Part shown: piece by piece, positions 42,914-51,817 of the stretch
Position numbering within the stretch: the first letter of the stretch is position 1
How the letters are laid out: each line of letters begins with the position of its first letter
Source: Alphaproteobacteria bacterium
GTDB taxonomy: Bacteria > Pseudomonadota > Alphaproteobacteria > Rhodobacterales > Rhodobacteraceae
Reading direction: 5' to 3'
Length of the DNA: 64,000 nucleotides
Assembly: GCA_030425395.1 (NCBI GenBank)
Contig: JAUIAS010000005.1
Location: 78,814-142,813, forward strand
Program-made: the position numbers and the translations under genes
Notes under the pieces: generated by a model
The model's input: only the letters and a program-made list of their open reading frames with translations
What the model was told of the DNA's origin: nothing
The model's database searches: none

Positions 42914-43522
42914 ATGAACGACACGCGCACGGTCAGCTTTACGCAGATGAAGGACGGCACTCAGGAGGATTATCACCTCCTCGAAGAGATGGAGAAACCC
43001 TATCTGGCGATGACCGCCGACCGGGTTCTGGACGAATTGCGGCGTCACGGCGAAGCCACGCTGGAAGGCTACCGGATCACCCGGCTGGCCCATGGGCTAC
43101 AATCGGCGACGCGGGCGGAACGCGACGGGGCCGATATCGACTGGATCGTGGGCGCGCTGTTGCATGATATCGGCGATGGGCTGGCCCCGCAGAACCACGA
43201 CCGGTTCTCTGCCGAAGTGATCCGCCCCTTTGTGCGCTGGGACGTGGCGTGGGTCGTGGAACATCACGGGATTTTCCAGATGCTTTATTATGCGCATCAC
43301 TACGGGTGGGACCGAAATGCGCGTGACCGGTTTCGCGATCATCCCTGCTTCGACAGTTGCGCGGAATTCTGCGAACGCTGGGATCAGTCGTCCTTTGATC
43401 CCGACTACGACGCGTTGCCACTGGACCATTTCGAACCGATGGTGCGCGAGGTCTTTGGCCGCAAGGCGTACGACCCGGAGGTGCTCCGCGAAGGGTATGT
43501 TTCGCCGCTCACCTCCGGGTAG
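42914..43522 (+). CDS. HD-domain protein, possibly a di-iron oxygenase of the PhnZ/TmpB type
   Basis: A 202-residue HD-fold protein. The metal-binding pattern is TRLAHGLQSA (His), ALLHDIGD (HD pair), a later NHDRFSAE, and VVEHHGIFQ. This spacing, including the early His before the HD pair and a tyrosine/glutamate-containing N-terminus (EEMEKPY), is closer to mixed-valence di-iron oxygenases such as PhnZ and TmpB than to ordinary HD phosphohydrolases. Its substrate is unknown. It is divergent from fabD and convergent with an amidohydrolase gene, with six bases between stops. Confidence 0.65.
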   Translation: MNDTRTVSFTQMKDGTQEDYHLLEEMEKPYLAMTADRVLDELRRHGEATLEGYRITRLAHGLQSATRAERDGADIDWIVGALLHDIGDGLAPQNHDRFSAEVIRPFVRWDVAWVVEHHGIFQMLYYAHHYGWDRNARDRFRDHPCFDSCAEFCERWDQSSFDPDYDALPLDHFEPMVREVFGRKAYDPEVLREGYVSPLTSG

Positions 43523-43527
43523 CAGGA

Positions 43528-44535
43528 TTACAGGCGATACACCCGCGCGGCCGTGCCGGAGAACATCGCGGTTTTCGCCGCCTCGTCATAGCGGGCGGCG
43601 ATCTTTTTCATCGCGTTCCAGTAGACCGGATAACTGACCGACAGCTTGTCCACCGGAAAGTTCGATTCGAACATGCAGCGGTCTGGCCCGAACACGTCAA
43701 TCATGTGGTGGTAATAATGGGCCTGCGCCGCGACCAGTTCGTCGGACCCCGGCGGGGTGTCGCGCCCGTCCCAACCGAACCCGTTGACCGGCATCGCCAG
43801 CCCGCCCAGCTTGGCCACCACATTGGGGCATTGGGCAATCAGTGACATTTCCTCCTGCCATTGGGCAAAGCGCTCCTCGCGCTGTCCGGCGAACCGGACC
43901 GTGCCCATCGGGGTGCCGAAATGGTCGAGGATGATCGTGGTATCGGGACAGGCCCGCGCGAGTTGCAGGAACTCGCCGTTCTGCGGATGGAAATGCCATG
44001 TGTCATAGGTCATCCCCCGCGCACCGAGCATCGCGACACCGCGCTGGAAATCGGCATTCAGATAGAGGTGCGGAATTTCGCCGCCCCTGAACATGATGCG
44101 GTCGCGTTCAGGGTCAAAGGCACCGGCGTGGCGTATGCCGCGAAACAGGGGCCAGGCGGCCTGATGCGCATCCAGAACGTCCCCCAGAACATCGGGGGGC
44201 AGGCACAGATCGGCATGTGCCACGATCGCCGCGATCTGTGCGCGGTCCGGTTCGCGGGCCGCCTGTGCGGCCAGTCCGGCCACATATTCCGTTTCGCGGA
44301 CAGGATCGAAGGGGCCCGCATTGCCCCGGTCATAGCCCGCGCCGCATTCGATAAAGACTGTTTTGGTGACGTTATGCCCGCTGCCCGTATCCGCCCAGAG
44401 TTCAGACAGTTCATAGACAGACCCGAGCCGGTCGGGCCACAGGTGATGGTGGGGGTCAACGATTTCTCGGGCCGGGTCGATAATGGCTTCGCGGATCTGG
44501 TCGTGCCAGCCGTTCAGGTCGCTTGGATAAAACAT
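43528..44535 (-). CDS. Amidohydrolase family protein (amidohydrolase_2 type)
   Basis: A 335-residue TIM-barrel hydrolase. The metal motif VDPHHHLW is at about residues 26-33; further ligands are in TWHFHPQN, TIILDHFGTP and the CMFESNFPVDK segment near the end. This subgroup includes lactonases and decarboxylases acting on aromatic or sugar-derived acids; the substrate cannot be specified. GGGAGATC precedes the ATG. No clear pathway partner is adjacent. Confidence 0.8.
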   Translation of the reverse strand: MFYPSDLNGWHDQIREAIIDPAREIVDPHHHLWPDRLGSVYELSELWADTGSGHNVTKTVFIECGAGYDRGNAGPFDPVRETEYVAGLAAQAAREPDRAQIAAIVAHADLCLPPDVLGDVLDAHQAAWPLFRGIRHAGAFDPERDRIMFRGGEIPHLYLNADFQRGVAMLGARGMTYDTWHFHPQNGEFLQLARACPDTTIILDHFGTPMGTVRFAGQREERFAQWQEEMSLIAQCPNVVAKLGGLAMPVNGFGWDGRDTPPGSDELVAAQAHYYHHMIDVFGPDRCMFESNFPVDKLSVSYPVYWNAMKKIAARYDEAAKTAMFSGTAARVYRL

Positions 44536-44570
44536 GCGGATCTCCCTTTGATCCGCAGGTTAGGGGCAGA

Positions 44571-45089
44571 TCAGTGCCGGCACAATGTCCCAAGCTGCAT
44601 GCGCAGCGCAGACCGCATATCCGGGTCGCTGAGCGGCACATTGATCAGGACGGACCCGTCCACATCCCAGATTTCCACGTGTTTGCTGGTGATACGTGCG
44701 GCGCCCAGCGTATCGTATCCGCGCCGCAGGACCGTGCGGGGGCGTCCATCGGTGCCGGGCTGCAATATCCGCATCTCGCGACGCACCGGATCAAAGTAGA
44801 CTTCGGGCTGGGAGTAGGTCTTGTTGCGCAGGATGAGTGCCGCGCCACAGAACATGAAGAAGATCGACGCACCCAGCTTGTACAGCATCAACGACGGATC
44901 GGTGCTGGACGACGGCAACAGCCACAGCCCCGGAGCGCTGAGGATGAAGGAGGCACCGATCAGGCGGAACATGACCCGCAAGGCCACATGACTGCCTTCA
45001 AAGCCAAGTTTGACCGGCAGGTCCACGTCCAGGATACCACCCGCCATCGGGGTTGGAAAAACGCTCTGTCTCATCATCGTTGCGGTCAT
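44571..45089 (-). CDS. Hypothetical membrane protein with two TM helices
   Basis: A 172-residue protein. After an N-terminal soluble part are two hydrophobic helices (about 48-66 VMFRLIGASFILSAPGLWLL and 76-94 LYKLGASIFFMFCGAALIL), then a cytoplasmic beta-rich C-terminus (EVYFDPVRREMRILQPGTDG, KHVEIWDVDGSVLINVPL) that looks like a small PH-like domain. Related proteins are found in Rhodobacterales but have no assigned function. The ATG at 45089 is chosen over an in-frame extension without a ribosome site. Confidence 0.65.
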   Translation of the reverse strand: MTATMMRQSVFPTPMAGGILDVDLPVKLGFEGSHVALRVMFRLIGASFILSAPGLWLLPSSSTDPSLMLYKLGASIFFMFCGAALILRNKTYSQPEVYFDPVRREMRILQPGTDGRPRTVLRRGYDTLGAARITSKHVEIWDVDGSVLINVPLSDPDMRSALRMQLGTLCRH

Positions 45090-45412
45090 GGTTTCGGCCC
45101 CGTTTTGGTGCTGCTGTTCAATCCTCCCGTAATGGTTGCGTGGCAATCGGGGCACAAATGAGGCGCGCACAGGTCCATGACGTGACAATTGAACTTCTGG
45201 ATTCTGGTCGCGTCGGGGTTGCAGTTGCCGCGCTCAGGTGGCACTCGGCCCCCAATGCCCACGCTGGCCCCTGCCCGCGCGCGCACCCAAGGCTTTGCCG
45301 GCCATGACACAGGCACCATGGCTTTGTGAGACTGGCCACTTGCGACTTTGGGCGATCCGTGTATATCGGGGCTTCCTTCCGCATCCGAGTGTGACCGCGC
45401 ATCCCTCGTGAC

Positions 45413-45435
45413 GGGGCCGCGGAAGGGGTGGCCCC
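45413..45435 (+). promoter_or_regulatory. Leader hairpin upstream of rpsF
   Basis: A 6-bp G/C stem ggggcc/ggcccc (45413-45418, 45430-45435) with an 11-base loop gcggaaggggt lies 39 bases before the rpsF start. Ribosomal S6:S18 complexes bind leader hairpins in several phyla, but the known CCG/ACACCG motif is not evident, so this is only a candidate autoregulatory element. The rest of the 385-bp gap before rpsF shows no gene that I can support. Confidence 0.3.
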
Positions 45436-45474
45436 GGCTTTGAAATGCGCCCCGACAAAAGAACAGGAGTGCAC

Positions 45475-45828
45475 ATGCCGCTTTACGAGCATGTAATGAT
45501 TGCGCGTCAGGACTTGTCCAACACGCAAGCCGAAGGCCTCATCGAACATTTCAGCACCGTACTGGCTGACAACGGCGGCAAGATCGTCGACAGCGAGTAT
45601 TGGGGCGTCAAGACGATGGCTTACAAGATCAACAAGAACCGCAAGGGCCACTATGCCTTCCTGCGTTCCGATGCACCCGCGTCGGCCGTTCAGGAAATGG
45701 AACGCCTGATGCGCCTTCATGACGACGTGATGCGCGTTCTCACCATCAAGGTGGACGAGCATGCAGAAGGCCCATCGGTTCAGATGCAGAAGCGCGACGA
45801 ACGCGGCGAACGCCGTGAACGCCGCTGA
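45475..45828 (+). CDS. rpsF: 30S ribosomal protein S6
   Basis: A 117-residue ribosomal protein: MPLYEHVMIARQDLSNTQAE at the start, YWGVKTMAYKINKNRKGHY in the middle, and a basic C-terminal tail KRDERGERRERR. AGGAG precedes the ATG at 45475; an in-frame ATG at 45445 is rejected. First gene of rpsF-rpsR-rplI. Confidence 0.97.
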   Translation: MPLYEHVMIARQDLSNTQAEGLIEHFSTVLADNGGKIVDSEYWGVKTMAYKINKNRKGHYAFLRSDAPASAVQEMERLMRLHDDVMRVLTIKVDEHAEGPSVQMQKRDERGERRERR

Positions 45829-45854
45829 ACGGCTTGAGGAAAGGACGCTAAACC

Positions 45855-46082
45855 ATGGCAGCTAAACCATTTTTCCGCCGCCGCAAAGTGTGCCCCTTCT
45901 CGGGCGACAATGCACCGGCAATCGACTACAAAGACACCCGTCTGTTGCAGCGCTATATCTCTGAGCGCGGCAAGATTGTCCCATCGCGTATCACCGCCGT
46001 TTCGGCCAAGAAGCAGCGTGAACTCGCCCGTGCCATCAAGCGCGCGCGCTTCCTCGCCCTTCTGCCCTACGCCGTGAAGTAA
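45855..46082 (+). CDS. rpsR: 30S ribosomal protein S18
   Basis: A 75-residue basic protein with [18 protein letters not shown] and [20 protein letters not shown], the standard S18 sequence; it binds S6 in the ribosome platform. Starts 26 bases after rpsF. Confidence 0.97.
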   Translation: MAAKPFFRRRKVCPFSGDNAPAIDYKDTRLLQRYISERGKIVPSRITAVSAKKQRELARAIKRARFLALLPYAVK

Positions 46083-46094
46083 GGAGGCAGACAG

Positions 46095-46685
46095 ATGCAA
46101 GTCATTCTTCTCGAACGTGTTGCCAAGCTTGGCCAGATGGGCGACGTCGTTGACGTTCGCGCAGGCTATGCCCGCAACTTCCTGCTTCCTCAGCGCAAGG
46201 CTCTGACAGCGTCGGACGCCAACATCGCGCAGTTCGAAGCGCAGAAAGCCCAGCTCGAAGCACGCAACCTCGAAACCCGCAAGGAAGCCGAAGCGCTCGC
46301 CGAGCGGATCGAGGGACAGCAGTTCATCGTGATTCGTTCCGCATCGGATTCCGGCTCGCTTTATGGCTCCGTCACCACACGTGACGCCGCCGAAGCCGCG
46401 ACCGAGGCAGGCTTCTCCGTGGACCGCAAGCAGGTTTCTCTGACCGCCCCGATCAAGTATCTGGGCCTGCACACGGTCAACGTGCTGCTTCACCCCGAGG
46501 TGAGCACCTCGATCGAGCTTAACGTTGCACGCTCCCCCGAAGAGGCCGAGCTTCAGGCATCCGGCAAGTCCATTCAGGACGCCGCAGCCGAAGAAGACGC
46601 CGCAGCGGATTACGAGATCGCCGAGCTGTTCGACGATCTTGGCGGCGCGGCTGGCGACGAAGACGGTCAGGGCGACGACGCGTAA
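46095..46685 (+). CDS. rplI: 50S ribosomal protein L9
   Basis: A 196-residue protein: N-terminal domain [20 protein letters not shown], connecting helix, and C-terminal RNA-binding domain ([20 protein letters not shown]). An acidic tail of about 45 residues after the usual end ([18 protein letters not shown]) is longer than in E. coli L9 but typical of Rhodobacterales. AAGGAGG precedes the start; a terminator follows. Confidence 0.96.
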   Translation: MQVILLERVAKLGQMGDVVDVRAGYARNFLLPQRKALTASDANIAQFEAQKAQLEARNLETRKEAEALAERIEGQQFIVIRSASDSGSLYGSVTTRDAAEAATEAGFSVDRKQVSLTAPIKYLGLHTVNVLLHPEVSTSIELNVARSPEEAELQASGKSIQDAAAEEDAAADYEIAELFDDLGGAAGDEDGQGDDA

Positions 46686-46709
46686 GCGTTCTCGACACCA
46701 CCCTATCGA

Positions 46710-46740
46710 AAGGGCCGGGCAGTCTTGTCCGGCCCTTTTT
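46710..46740 (+). terminator. Intrinsic terminator of the rpsF-rpsR-rplI operon
   Basis: Nine-base arms aagggccgg/ccggccctt (46710-46718, 46729-46737) followed by TTTTT, 24 bases after the rplI stop. Confidence 0.9.
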
Positions 46741-46980
46741 CTATGGCGGGCCGCTGGGGGTGATCCGGTTGCGCAATGCGCAGATCAACTCGGGACATAG
46801 GCACCGGACGCCATCCGTGTTTTTCAGGCAACCACCAGCTTGTCACCTTCGAAGGGTGGGATCGGATATGCCGGAGCCTGTGCAACAACCGCCTTGCGCA
46901 GACCGCAGGAAACGGGGACTCTGGCCCGGCCCTGCCCCGTGCGATCCGCATATAAACGCAGTCGAAAAAAGAGAGCCAGA

Positions 46981-47403
46981 ATGACAGATACGCCCATCGC
47001 GGCCCGCATCCGTGCGAGCTTTGACAGCCAGACGATGATGCAAACGCTGGGCGGCGTGTTCGAACATGCCGAACCGGGGTTGGTGCGGCTGTCCGCCGAG
47101 GTCCGCCCGGACCTGCGCCAGCAACAGGGCGTTGCCCATGGCGGGCTTGTGTTCACGCTGGCGGACAGCGCGGCGGGATATGCGGCGCTGAGCGTGATGC
47201 CGGAAAACCGCGAAGTAATGACCGTGGAAATGAAAATCAACATGCTGGCACCCGGCACCGGGCGGTTGATCGCCGAAGGCCGCGTTGTGCGCGCGGGGCG
47301 GCGGCTGGTTGTGGTTGCGGCGGACGTCTGGTGCGGCCCGGACGACACGCGCCGACACGTCGCAACGCTTCAGGGCACGATGATCCCGGTTGACGCGCAA
47401 TAG
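46981..47403 (+). CDS. PaaI-family thioesterase (hotdog fold)
   Basis: A 140-residue acyl-CoA thioesterase of the PaaI type. The HGGLVFTLADSAAGYAAL motif with the catalytic Asp, preceded by QQQGVAHGG, is characteristic. An ATG at 46981 after AAAGAGAGCCAGA begins the protein; longer in-frame versions cover non-conserved sequence. Substrate unknown; not tied to a phenylacetate operon here. Confidence 0.85.
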   Translation: MTDTPIAARIRASFDSQTMMQTLGGVFEHAEPGLVRLSAEVRPDLRQQQGVAHGGLVFTLADSAAGYAALSVMPENREVMTVEMKINMLAPGTGRLIAEGRVVRAGRRLVVVAADVWCGPDDTRRHVATLQGTMIPVDAQ

Positions 47404-47435
47404 ACGCGCAACCGCGCAAGGCCAGCGCACAACAA

Positions 47436-47472
47436 AGAAAAACGCGCCGCCCCCGAACGGGAACGGCGCGCC
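47436..47472 (-). terminator. Intrinsic terminator of tig
   Basis: On the minus strand cgcgccgttcccg pairs with gggggcggcgcg around ttc, followed by TTTTT. It starts 26 bases after the tig stop and is close in sequence to the cysE terminator at 19535-19566. Confidence 0.85.
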
Positions 47473-47498
47473 ATTGTCTCCGGCCCTGTCGGGTCGGT

Positions 47499-48833
47499 TT
47501 ATGCGTCTTCGTCCATTGCTTCGACGGCCTTCTGGAGATCGTCCTTGGAGACCTCCTTTTCCGTGACCTGCGCCAGCTCGATCACGTAGTCCACGACCTT
47601 GTCTTCAAAGATCGGAGCGCGAAGCTGCTGCTGCATCTGGGCGTTCTGCTGCACGAATTCAAAGAACTGGCGTTCCTGACCCGGATACTGGCGCGCCTGC
47701 TCCATGACCGCCTGGGTCATTTCGGCGTCGGTCACTTCGACTTCGGCTTTCTGGCCCAGTTCGGCCAGCAACAGCCCAAGGCGCACGCGGCGCTCGGCCA
47801 GCGTCTTGTGCTCATCGGTCGGCTCGATCTTGTCGTGGTTGTGATCGGTCACGTCGGGGTTTTCGTCGTGCCACAGCGAATGCGCGATCTGCTCGGCTTC
47901 GGCGGTGACGAGGCTCGGCGGCAGTTCGAAAGACACCAGACCGTCCAGCGCGTCCAGCAGGCCGCGCTTCATCACTGCGCGCGACGCACCGGCGTATTCC
48001 GCCTCGAGGCGCTCGCCGATCTGGGTTTTCAGCGCGGCAAGGTCATCGGCACCGAACTTGGTGGCCAGTTCGTCGTTGATCTCGGCGGCGACGGGTTCCT
48101 TGACCTCTTTGATGGTGCATTCGAACGTCGCTTCCTTACCGGCGAGGTGCTCTGCGCCGTATTCCTCGGGGAAGGTCACGGTGACGGTCTTTTCCTCTTC
48201 GGCCTTCACACCGACGAGCTGTTCTTCGAACCCGGGGATGAAGCTGCCGGAGCCAAGCACAAGCGGGTAATCTTCGGCGGAACCGCCCTCGAAGGGTTCG
48301 TCGCCCAGCTTGCCCACAAAGTCGAACACGACCTGATCGCCATCCTTGGCCTTGGAGCCCTTGCGGCGCGCTTTGAAGTCCTGCGCGGTTTCGGCAAGGT
48401 TCGCCAGTGCTTCGTCGATCTCGGCGTCGCCGGCCTTGACGACCAGACGCTCAAGCGTGACCGAGGAAAGGTCGACTTCGGGAATTTCGGGGAGCTTTTC
48501 ATAGCTCATCTCGACATGCACATCGTCGCCTTCTTTCCAGTCCTCGTTGGTCATCTTGACCTCGGGCTGAAGCGCGGGACGGTCGCCGCTGTCTTCGAAA
48601 TGCTTGCTCATGGCACCGTCGATGCTTTCCTGCATGACTTCGCCCATCAGACGCGGGCCGAATTGCTTTTTCAGCATCGGCATCGGGACCTTGCCCTTGC
48701 GAAAGCCCTTCATCTCGACTTCGGGCTGCGCTTCGGCCAGCTTTTCGTTGACCTTGGTTTCCAGTTCGGCCGCTGTCACGGTGATCGCGTATCCGCGCTT
48801 GAGGCCTTCGTTCAGGGTTTCGGTGACCTGCAT
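47499..48833 (-). CDS. tig: Trigger factor (peptidyl-prolyl isomerase chaperone)
   Basis: A 444-residue ribosome-associated chaperone. The N-terminal domain carries the ribosome-binding [11 protein letters not shown] loop (about residues 38-48, GFRxGKxP); a FKBP-type PPIase domain follows ([37 protein letters not shown]), then the helical substrate-binding C-domain. The ATG at 48833 follows AAGGA; an in-frame extension to 48890 is not supported. Downstream terminator present. Confidence 0.95.
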   Translation of the reverse strand: MQVTETLNEGLKRGYAITVTAAELETKVNEKLAEAQPEVEMKGFRKGKVPMPMLKKQFGPRLMGEVMQESIDGAMSKHFEDSGDRPALQPEVKMTNEDWKEGDDVHVEMSYEKLPEIPEVDLSSVTLERLVVKAGDAEIDEALANLAETAQDFKARRKGSKAKDGDQVVFDFVGKLGDEPFEGGSAEDYPLVLGSGSFIPGFEEQLVGVKAEEEKTVTVTFPEEYGAEHLAGKEATFECTIKEVKEPVAAEINDELATKFGADDLAALKTQIGERLEAEYAGASRAVMKRGLLDALDGLVSFELPPSLVTAEAEQIAHSLWHDENPDVTDHNHDKIEPTDEHKTLAERRVRLGLLLAELGQKAEVEVTDAEMTQAVMEQARQYPGQERQFFEFVQQNAQMQQQLRAPIFEDKVVDYVIELAQVTEKEVSKDDLQKAVEAMDEDA

Positions 48834-49114
48834 GTCGTCCTTATCCATTGCATTGGGGCCGCAGAGGCGTCCGCGGCGGTCATAATCCACGGCGTCTTAG
48901 TGGCGCACCGCCCGCAACGCAAGCGGAAAGGCGGGTTTACAACCGGGAATCGCGGGGCGCCGCAGCCCGCGCGCGGGAACCGGCGGAAATGCAGAGCGCG
49001 TCCGGCGATCAACGTTATGCGACGGTATGTTAAAGCGCGGATGCAGGACACAGGGGTCCGCTGTGCGGACGAAGTTGTCTTTCACGTCACGGTTTGGAAT
49101 GTCCGCAATCGCCG

Positions 49115-49531
49115 TCAATGTTCTCTGCTACAAAGTTCATGATCGGCTAGAGACGCCAGCACGTAACAGTCTTCCGATACGCCTTGCCCATCACAGCCTT
49201 TGGAAATTCGCGAAAGCTCCTTTTCCAGCAGTTTGAGCCGTTTGATCTTCTCCCGCACGTCCGCAAGCTGCGAAACGGCGATGTCGGTTGCTGCCTCGCA
49301 AGATCGGTCTGGGTGTTCCTGCAACTCAATCAGCGATGAGATAGCTTCAATCGAAAAGCCCAGATCACGGGCGTGGCGAATGAAACTTAGCCGTTCCAAT
49401 CCTGTCTTGTCGTAGCGCCGTTGGTTGCCGCTTGTGCGCTCGGCCTCTGCCAATAGCCCCATCTGCTCGTAATAACGGATGGTTGGAACTTTGACCTTGG
49501 TGCGCTTTGAAAGCTCGCCGATAGAAAACAT
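49115..49531 (-). CDS. MerR-family metal-responsive transcriptional regulator
   Basis: A 138-residue regulator. The winged helix-turn-helix is SIGELSKRTKVKVPTIRYYE (residues 3-22); a dimerisation helix follows; the C-terminal tail has Cys residues in SCEAATD, GCDGQGVSEDC and ELCSREH, suggesting binding of Zn, Cd or a similar ion as in ZntR/CadR proteins. It is divergent from the operon starting at 49601, whose promoter has the MerR-type geometry, so it very probably controls that operon. Its GC content is lower than the neighbouring tig gene. Confidence 0.85.
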   Translation of the reverse strand: MFSIGELSKRTKVKVPTIRYYEQMGLLAEAERTSGNQRRYDKTGLERLSFIRHARDLGFSIEAISSLIELQEHPDRSCEAATDIAVSQLADVREKIKRLKLLEKELSRISKGCDGQGVSEDCYVLASLADHELCSREH

Positions 49532-49541
49532 GAAAAACCTC

Positions 49542-49572
49542 TTGAACCTCTAGTCACTAGAGATTGTAGATA
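49542..49572 (+). promoter_or_regulatory. MerR-type promoter with 19-bp spacer and operator palindrome
   Basis: TTGAAC (49542-49547), 19-base spacer, TAGATA (49567-49572). The spacer contains the palindrome ctctag-tca-ctagag (49548-49562). An over-long spacer with a central dyad is the hallmark of promoters that MerR proteins activate by DNA twisting. It drives the transglutaminase operon at 49601. Confidence 0.85.
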
Positions 49573-49600
49573 GAGTGGGACACAGACTCAAGAGGCCACC

Positions 49601-50371
49601 ATGACTGACCAATACCTGTCCCAGACACCCCTTTTGGACTTCGAAGCGACACGCATTCAGCGCCTAATCGCGGACCGTGGCTGGCTGTCGCTTTCACAAA
49701 CCGACCGGATTGGCGCAGCGTATAACTTTGTCCGAAGCGAAATTCTGTTCGGATATAACTGCGACGATGCGTTGCCAGCATCCAGTGTGCTGGCTGACGG
49801 CTACGGGCAATGTAATACCAAGGGCACTTTGCTTATGGCGCTCTTGCGCGCCCTTGGTGTGCCGTGCCGCTTCCATGGTTTCACCATCGACAAACGGTTG
49901 CAGCGCGGGGTGGTGCCGGAGTTGGTCTACCCGCTCGCCCCCGCAAACATCATCCATTCGTGGGTCGAAATCCAACACGAAGGACAGTGGCTCGAGCTGG
50001 AGGGATTCATACTGGATGCGCCCGTTCTCGCGGCCCTGCAAAACGCCTTCCCACAGCGTCAATCCTTGTGCGCCTATGGTGCGGGCACGGATTGCCTGCA
50101 AAATCCACAAGTAGAATGGCGCGGGGCCAGCACCTACATCCAAAAAACCGGTATAAACCACGACTTCGGCACTTTCGACGACCCCGATACATTTTATGCG
50201 ACTCATCATCAGTTAACTGGCGTGAAAGGCCTTATCTACCGCCTGCTCATTCGCCACTGGATGAATCACCGCGTCAGGAAGATGCGGAGCGGTCATATGC
50301 CGAGCATTCCCGGTGGCGAGGCAAGCCTCGTTCCAACTCAATCAGACCTTGAAACGCAAGAGGTAATCTAA
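49601..50371 (+). CDS. Transglutaminase-like domain protein
   Basis: A 256-residue cysteine protein of the transglutaminase/protease-like fold. The catalytic Cys lies in GYGQCNTKGTLLMALLRALG (about residue 71), His in NIIHSWVEI (about 120) and Asp in EGFILDAP, so the triad is complete. Microbial members of this fold are usually proteases, deamidases or amide-forming enzymes. It is the first gene of a three-gene operon (TAATG overlap with the next gene) under a MerR promoter, an unusual setting for this fold. The reaction is unknown. Confidence 0.75.
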   Translation: MTDQYLSQTPLLDFEATRIQRLIADRGWLSLSQTDRIGAAYNFVRSEILFGYNCDDALPASSVLADGYGQCNTKGTLLMALLRALGVPCRFHGFTIDKRLQRGVVPELVYPLAPANIIHSWVEIQHEGQWLELEGFILDAPVLAALQNAFPQRQSLCAYGAGTDCLQNPQVEWRGASTYIQKTGINHDFGTFDDPDTFYATHHQLTGVKGLIYRLLIRHWMNHRVRKMRSGHMPSIPGGEASLVPTQSDLETQEVI

Positions 50372-51006
50372 TGGCCGGTTGCTGCGGACACGACGCCAAG
50401 TTTGACGGCGTATCAGACGATTACAAACGACGGCTCTGGATTGTCATTGCCCTCAACGCGACGATGTTTGCGGTTGAAATGACCGCGGGCCATCTGGCCA
50501 AATCGCAGGCCTTACAAGCCGATGCGCTCGACTTCGCGGGCGATGCAATGACCTATGGTATCTCTCTGGCCGTCATTGGGGCGTCACTTCGCGCCCGCAC
50601 AAATGCCGCGCTGTTTAAAGGTTTCAGCCTTTTATTGATGGGGCTGTGGGTCTTCGGATCGACCGTCTACCGCGTTTTTTATGTCGGGGTTCCCACAGCC
50701 GAGATTATGGGCGCTGTTGGCTTTCTGGCTTTGCTCACCAACCTTGCCAGTGTGTTCTTACTGGTGCGCTACAAGGACGGGGACGCCAACGTGCGCTCGG
50801 TCTGGCTATGCTCGCGCAATGACGCCATCGGCAACGTCGCCGTCATGTTCGCGGCCTTGGGCGTCTGGGGGACCGCAACAGGTTGGCCTGACCTGATCGT
50901 CGCAACAATCATGGCGGGACTGTTCCTGTCGTCCGCTTTCCAGATCGTGCGGCAAGCCCTCGCAGAGCGGCGGGAAATAATTGACCACAAACACGCGGAG
51001 GCATGA
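50371..51006 (+). CDS. Cation transporter related to the CDF family
   Basis: A 211-residue membrane protein with about six helices resembling the transmembrane domain of cation diffusion facilitators. The N-terminal AGCCGHD sequence offers metal ligands. The usual TM2 HxxxD or DxxxD motif reads DALDFAGDAM and the TM5 motif reads SRNDAIGNVAVM, so Asp/Asn replace a His, implying altered ion selectivity. The cytoplasmic C-terminal metal-sensing domain of typical CDF proteins is absent. MerR control supports a role in efflux of a heavy-metal ion. Confidence 0.75.
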   Translation: MAGCCGHDAKFDGVSDDYKRRLWIVIALNATMFAVEMTAGHLAKSQALQADALDFAGDAMTYGISLAVIGASLRARTNAALFKGFSLLLMGLWVFGSTVYRVFYVGVPTAEIMGAVGFLALLTNLASVFLLVRYKDGDANVRSVWLCSRNDAIGNVAVMFAALGVWGTATGWPDLIVATIMAGLFLSSAFQIVRQALAERREIIDHKHAEA

Positions 51007-51554
51007 TGCAGGGCTTTCTCATTATTTTAGGTCTTGGGGTTGCCGCTATGACCCTTGCAGCAATCCTCTGGTCAATTGCCTTTCCTGATCGGCGCATATG
51101 GCCGCCAAAACGCTACACGACACTCACGCCTTTCCTTGTCTGGGTGCCAACATTCACGCTGTTCGGGGTTCTAATCCTGCTTGGTGTCTGGGGCTGGGGT
51201 GATCTGGCCATACCGAGTTGGTTGCGGTTTGGCGTCGGCCTGCCTCTCATCCTGATCGGCAACATCGTCGTGTGGATGGAAGTCTCACATTTTGGAGTGC
51301 CGCAGACTGGGGGAGCCAAAGGCAACCTGCGCACCAAGGGCATGTATCGCTACTCTCGGAACCCGCAGTATATGGCTGACATTGGCATCGTAAGTGGCTG
51401 GATGATCTTGTCTGCCGCGCCTTGGGCCATGGTCGTCGGACTGGCTGGAATAGTGGTGCTTATTGCCGCGCCATTTTCCGAGGAGCCTTGGCTCAAAGAC
51501 CAATACGGCACTGCATTCGAAGACTACTCAACGCGCGTGCGGCGTTTCCTTTGA
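51003..51554 (+). CDS. Isoprenylcysteine carboxyl methyltransferase-like membrane protein
   Basis: A 183-residue protein with four to five membrane helices, related to the ICMT/PEMT phospholipid methyltransferase family. The C-terminal signature YRYSRNPQYMADIG and the FSEEPWLKDQYG motif, used for S-adenosylmethionine binding and catalysis in the family, are present. It overlaps the transporter stop (GCATGATG) and ends the MerR-controlled operon. Bacterial members often sit in metal-resistance clusters, but their substrate is not established. Confidence 0.75.
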   Translation: MMQGFLIILGLGVAAMTLAAILWSIAFPDRRIWPPKRYTTLTPFLVWVPTFTLFGVLILLGVWGWGDLAIPSWLRFGVGLPLILIGNIVVWMEVSHFGVPQTGGAKGNLRTKGMYRYSRNPQYMADIGIVSGWMILSAAPWAMVVGLAGIVVLIAAPFSEEPWLKDQYGTAFEDYSTRVRRFL

Positions 51555-51817
51555 AGTGGGGCCAAAATCTGCAAAGCCGACGCTCGTGCATCGTGCAGCA
51601 TCGGTGATAATGGGCTCGAAGCAGACTTCCGCCGGGGTCATCTGACCGTCCGCTGTCCCCTACGCCCCAAATGGATCGCGGGCGGGGTGTCGTTGTGGGG
51701 CTTGCGGGGCAAACTGTGCTTTTTCTTCGGAGCCGCTCGCCACTGCTATCTTGATGGCGTATTCGTTTATGGCTCGGCGCGGGCATGGGCCGTGTCGATA
51801 CATTCTAAGGAGGGGGC

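Noticed and set aside
51555..51750. Remnant of an insertion sequence between the methyltransferase-like gene and the Imm11-like gene
   Set aside because: No terminal inverted repeats or transposase fragments could be recognised.
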